The notes below the pieces were generated by a model. That model made no database searches, had not been told where the DNA came from, and was given only the letters and a program-made list of their open reading frames with translations. From contig CAKQNH010000305.1 in the NCBI GenBank assembly GCA_934255105.1, positions 1-6,204 of the forward strand: DNA of 6,204 nucleotides, written 5' to 3'. The position numbers were made by a program, and so were the translations under genes. Shown here piece by piece: positions 6,111 through 6,204 of the stretch. The DNA comes from an uncultured Pirellulaceae bacterium (lineage in GTDB: Bacteria; Planctomycetota; Planctomycetia; Pirellulales; Pirellulaceae). Every line of letters begins with the position of its first letter. The stretch's first letter is position 1.

Positions 6111-6204
6111 TTAGGAGCTTTTTCCCCAGCGCGTGCGCAGCGCGTCGAGCAAGACGGCCACGACGATGACGGTGCCAGTTATGATCTGCTTGCTGGCATC
6201 GGAG
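6111..6204 (-). CDS. C-terminus of a sugar ABC-transporter permease (RbsC-like), partial
   Basis: Reading the minus strand, the last 30 codons of a gene enter from the right edge and stop at TAA (6113-6111). The visible product begins SDASKQIITGTVIVVAVLL and ends DALRTRWGKSS. A short polar stretch, then K/Q-x-I-x-x-G-x-x-I-x-x-A-V-x-L-D and a basic tail, is how ribose/xylose/arabinose-type permeases (RbsC, XylH, AraH; BPD_transp_2 family) usually end: a last membrane helix with a short cytoplasmic tail. Only the end is seen, so the family call is moderate and the sugar unknown. It is convergent with mtfA, with 62 bases between the stops; that gap has only a small TTCC-TGA-GGAA palindrome (6082-6092), not a clear terminator. 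Confidence 0.65.
   Translation of the reverse strand, partial: SDASKQIITGTVIVVAVLLDALRTRWGKSS

Overview
The window looks like chromosomal DNA from a moderately GC-rich Gram-negative-type bacterium. My best guess is a planctomycete (Pirellulaceae-like). The guess rests on style: structured intergenic repeats with GCGAATGGAC-type phrases, a micro-satellite inside a gene, and use of a GTG start. There is no marker gene, so the taxonomic call is weak.

Layout. Positions 1-324 hold no gene. Bases 10-196 form a nested inverted-repeat element built from four copies of GGCCAACGG (two direct, two inverted), centred near 103, with a 24-bp hairpin at its core. A sigma-54-like promoter candidate (277-292) lies between it and the first gene. 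Three genes then run in one direction with short gaps, probably as an operon: an LctP-family lactate/glycolate permease (325-2076), a beta-hydroxyacid dehydrogenase of the 3-hydroxyisobutyrate/tartronate-semialdehyde/succinic-semialdehyde reductase family (2145-3092), and a SulP transporter with a C-terminal STAS domain, most like the C4-dicarboxylate carrier DauA/YchM (3109-4893). A 390-bp intergenic region follows, carrying a second, unrelated palindromic element (5074-5139). Then comes an MtfA-type (M90) zinc peptidase from a GTG start (5284-6048). At the right edge, on the minus strand, is the last 30 residues of what looks like a ribose-type sugar ABC-transporter permease, convergent with mtfA.

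Working together. The first three genes fit uptake and interconversion of small organic acids: two carboxylate/anion carriers flank a reductase that handles a hydroxyacid/semialdehyde pair. Exact substrates cannot be read from the sequence. MtfA and the sugar permease belong to neighbouring transcription units; MtfA affects glucose uptake in E. coli, but no link to the permease can be shown here.

I see no obviously new multi-gene system. The points most worth following are the nested palindromic element (10-196), a seven-codon mini-ORF that bridges the dehydrogenase and the SulP gene through two ATGA overlaps, a 19-bp tandem repeat that starts inside the permease gene and runs past its stop codon, and an in-frame 15-bp micro-satellite in a permease loop.
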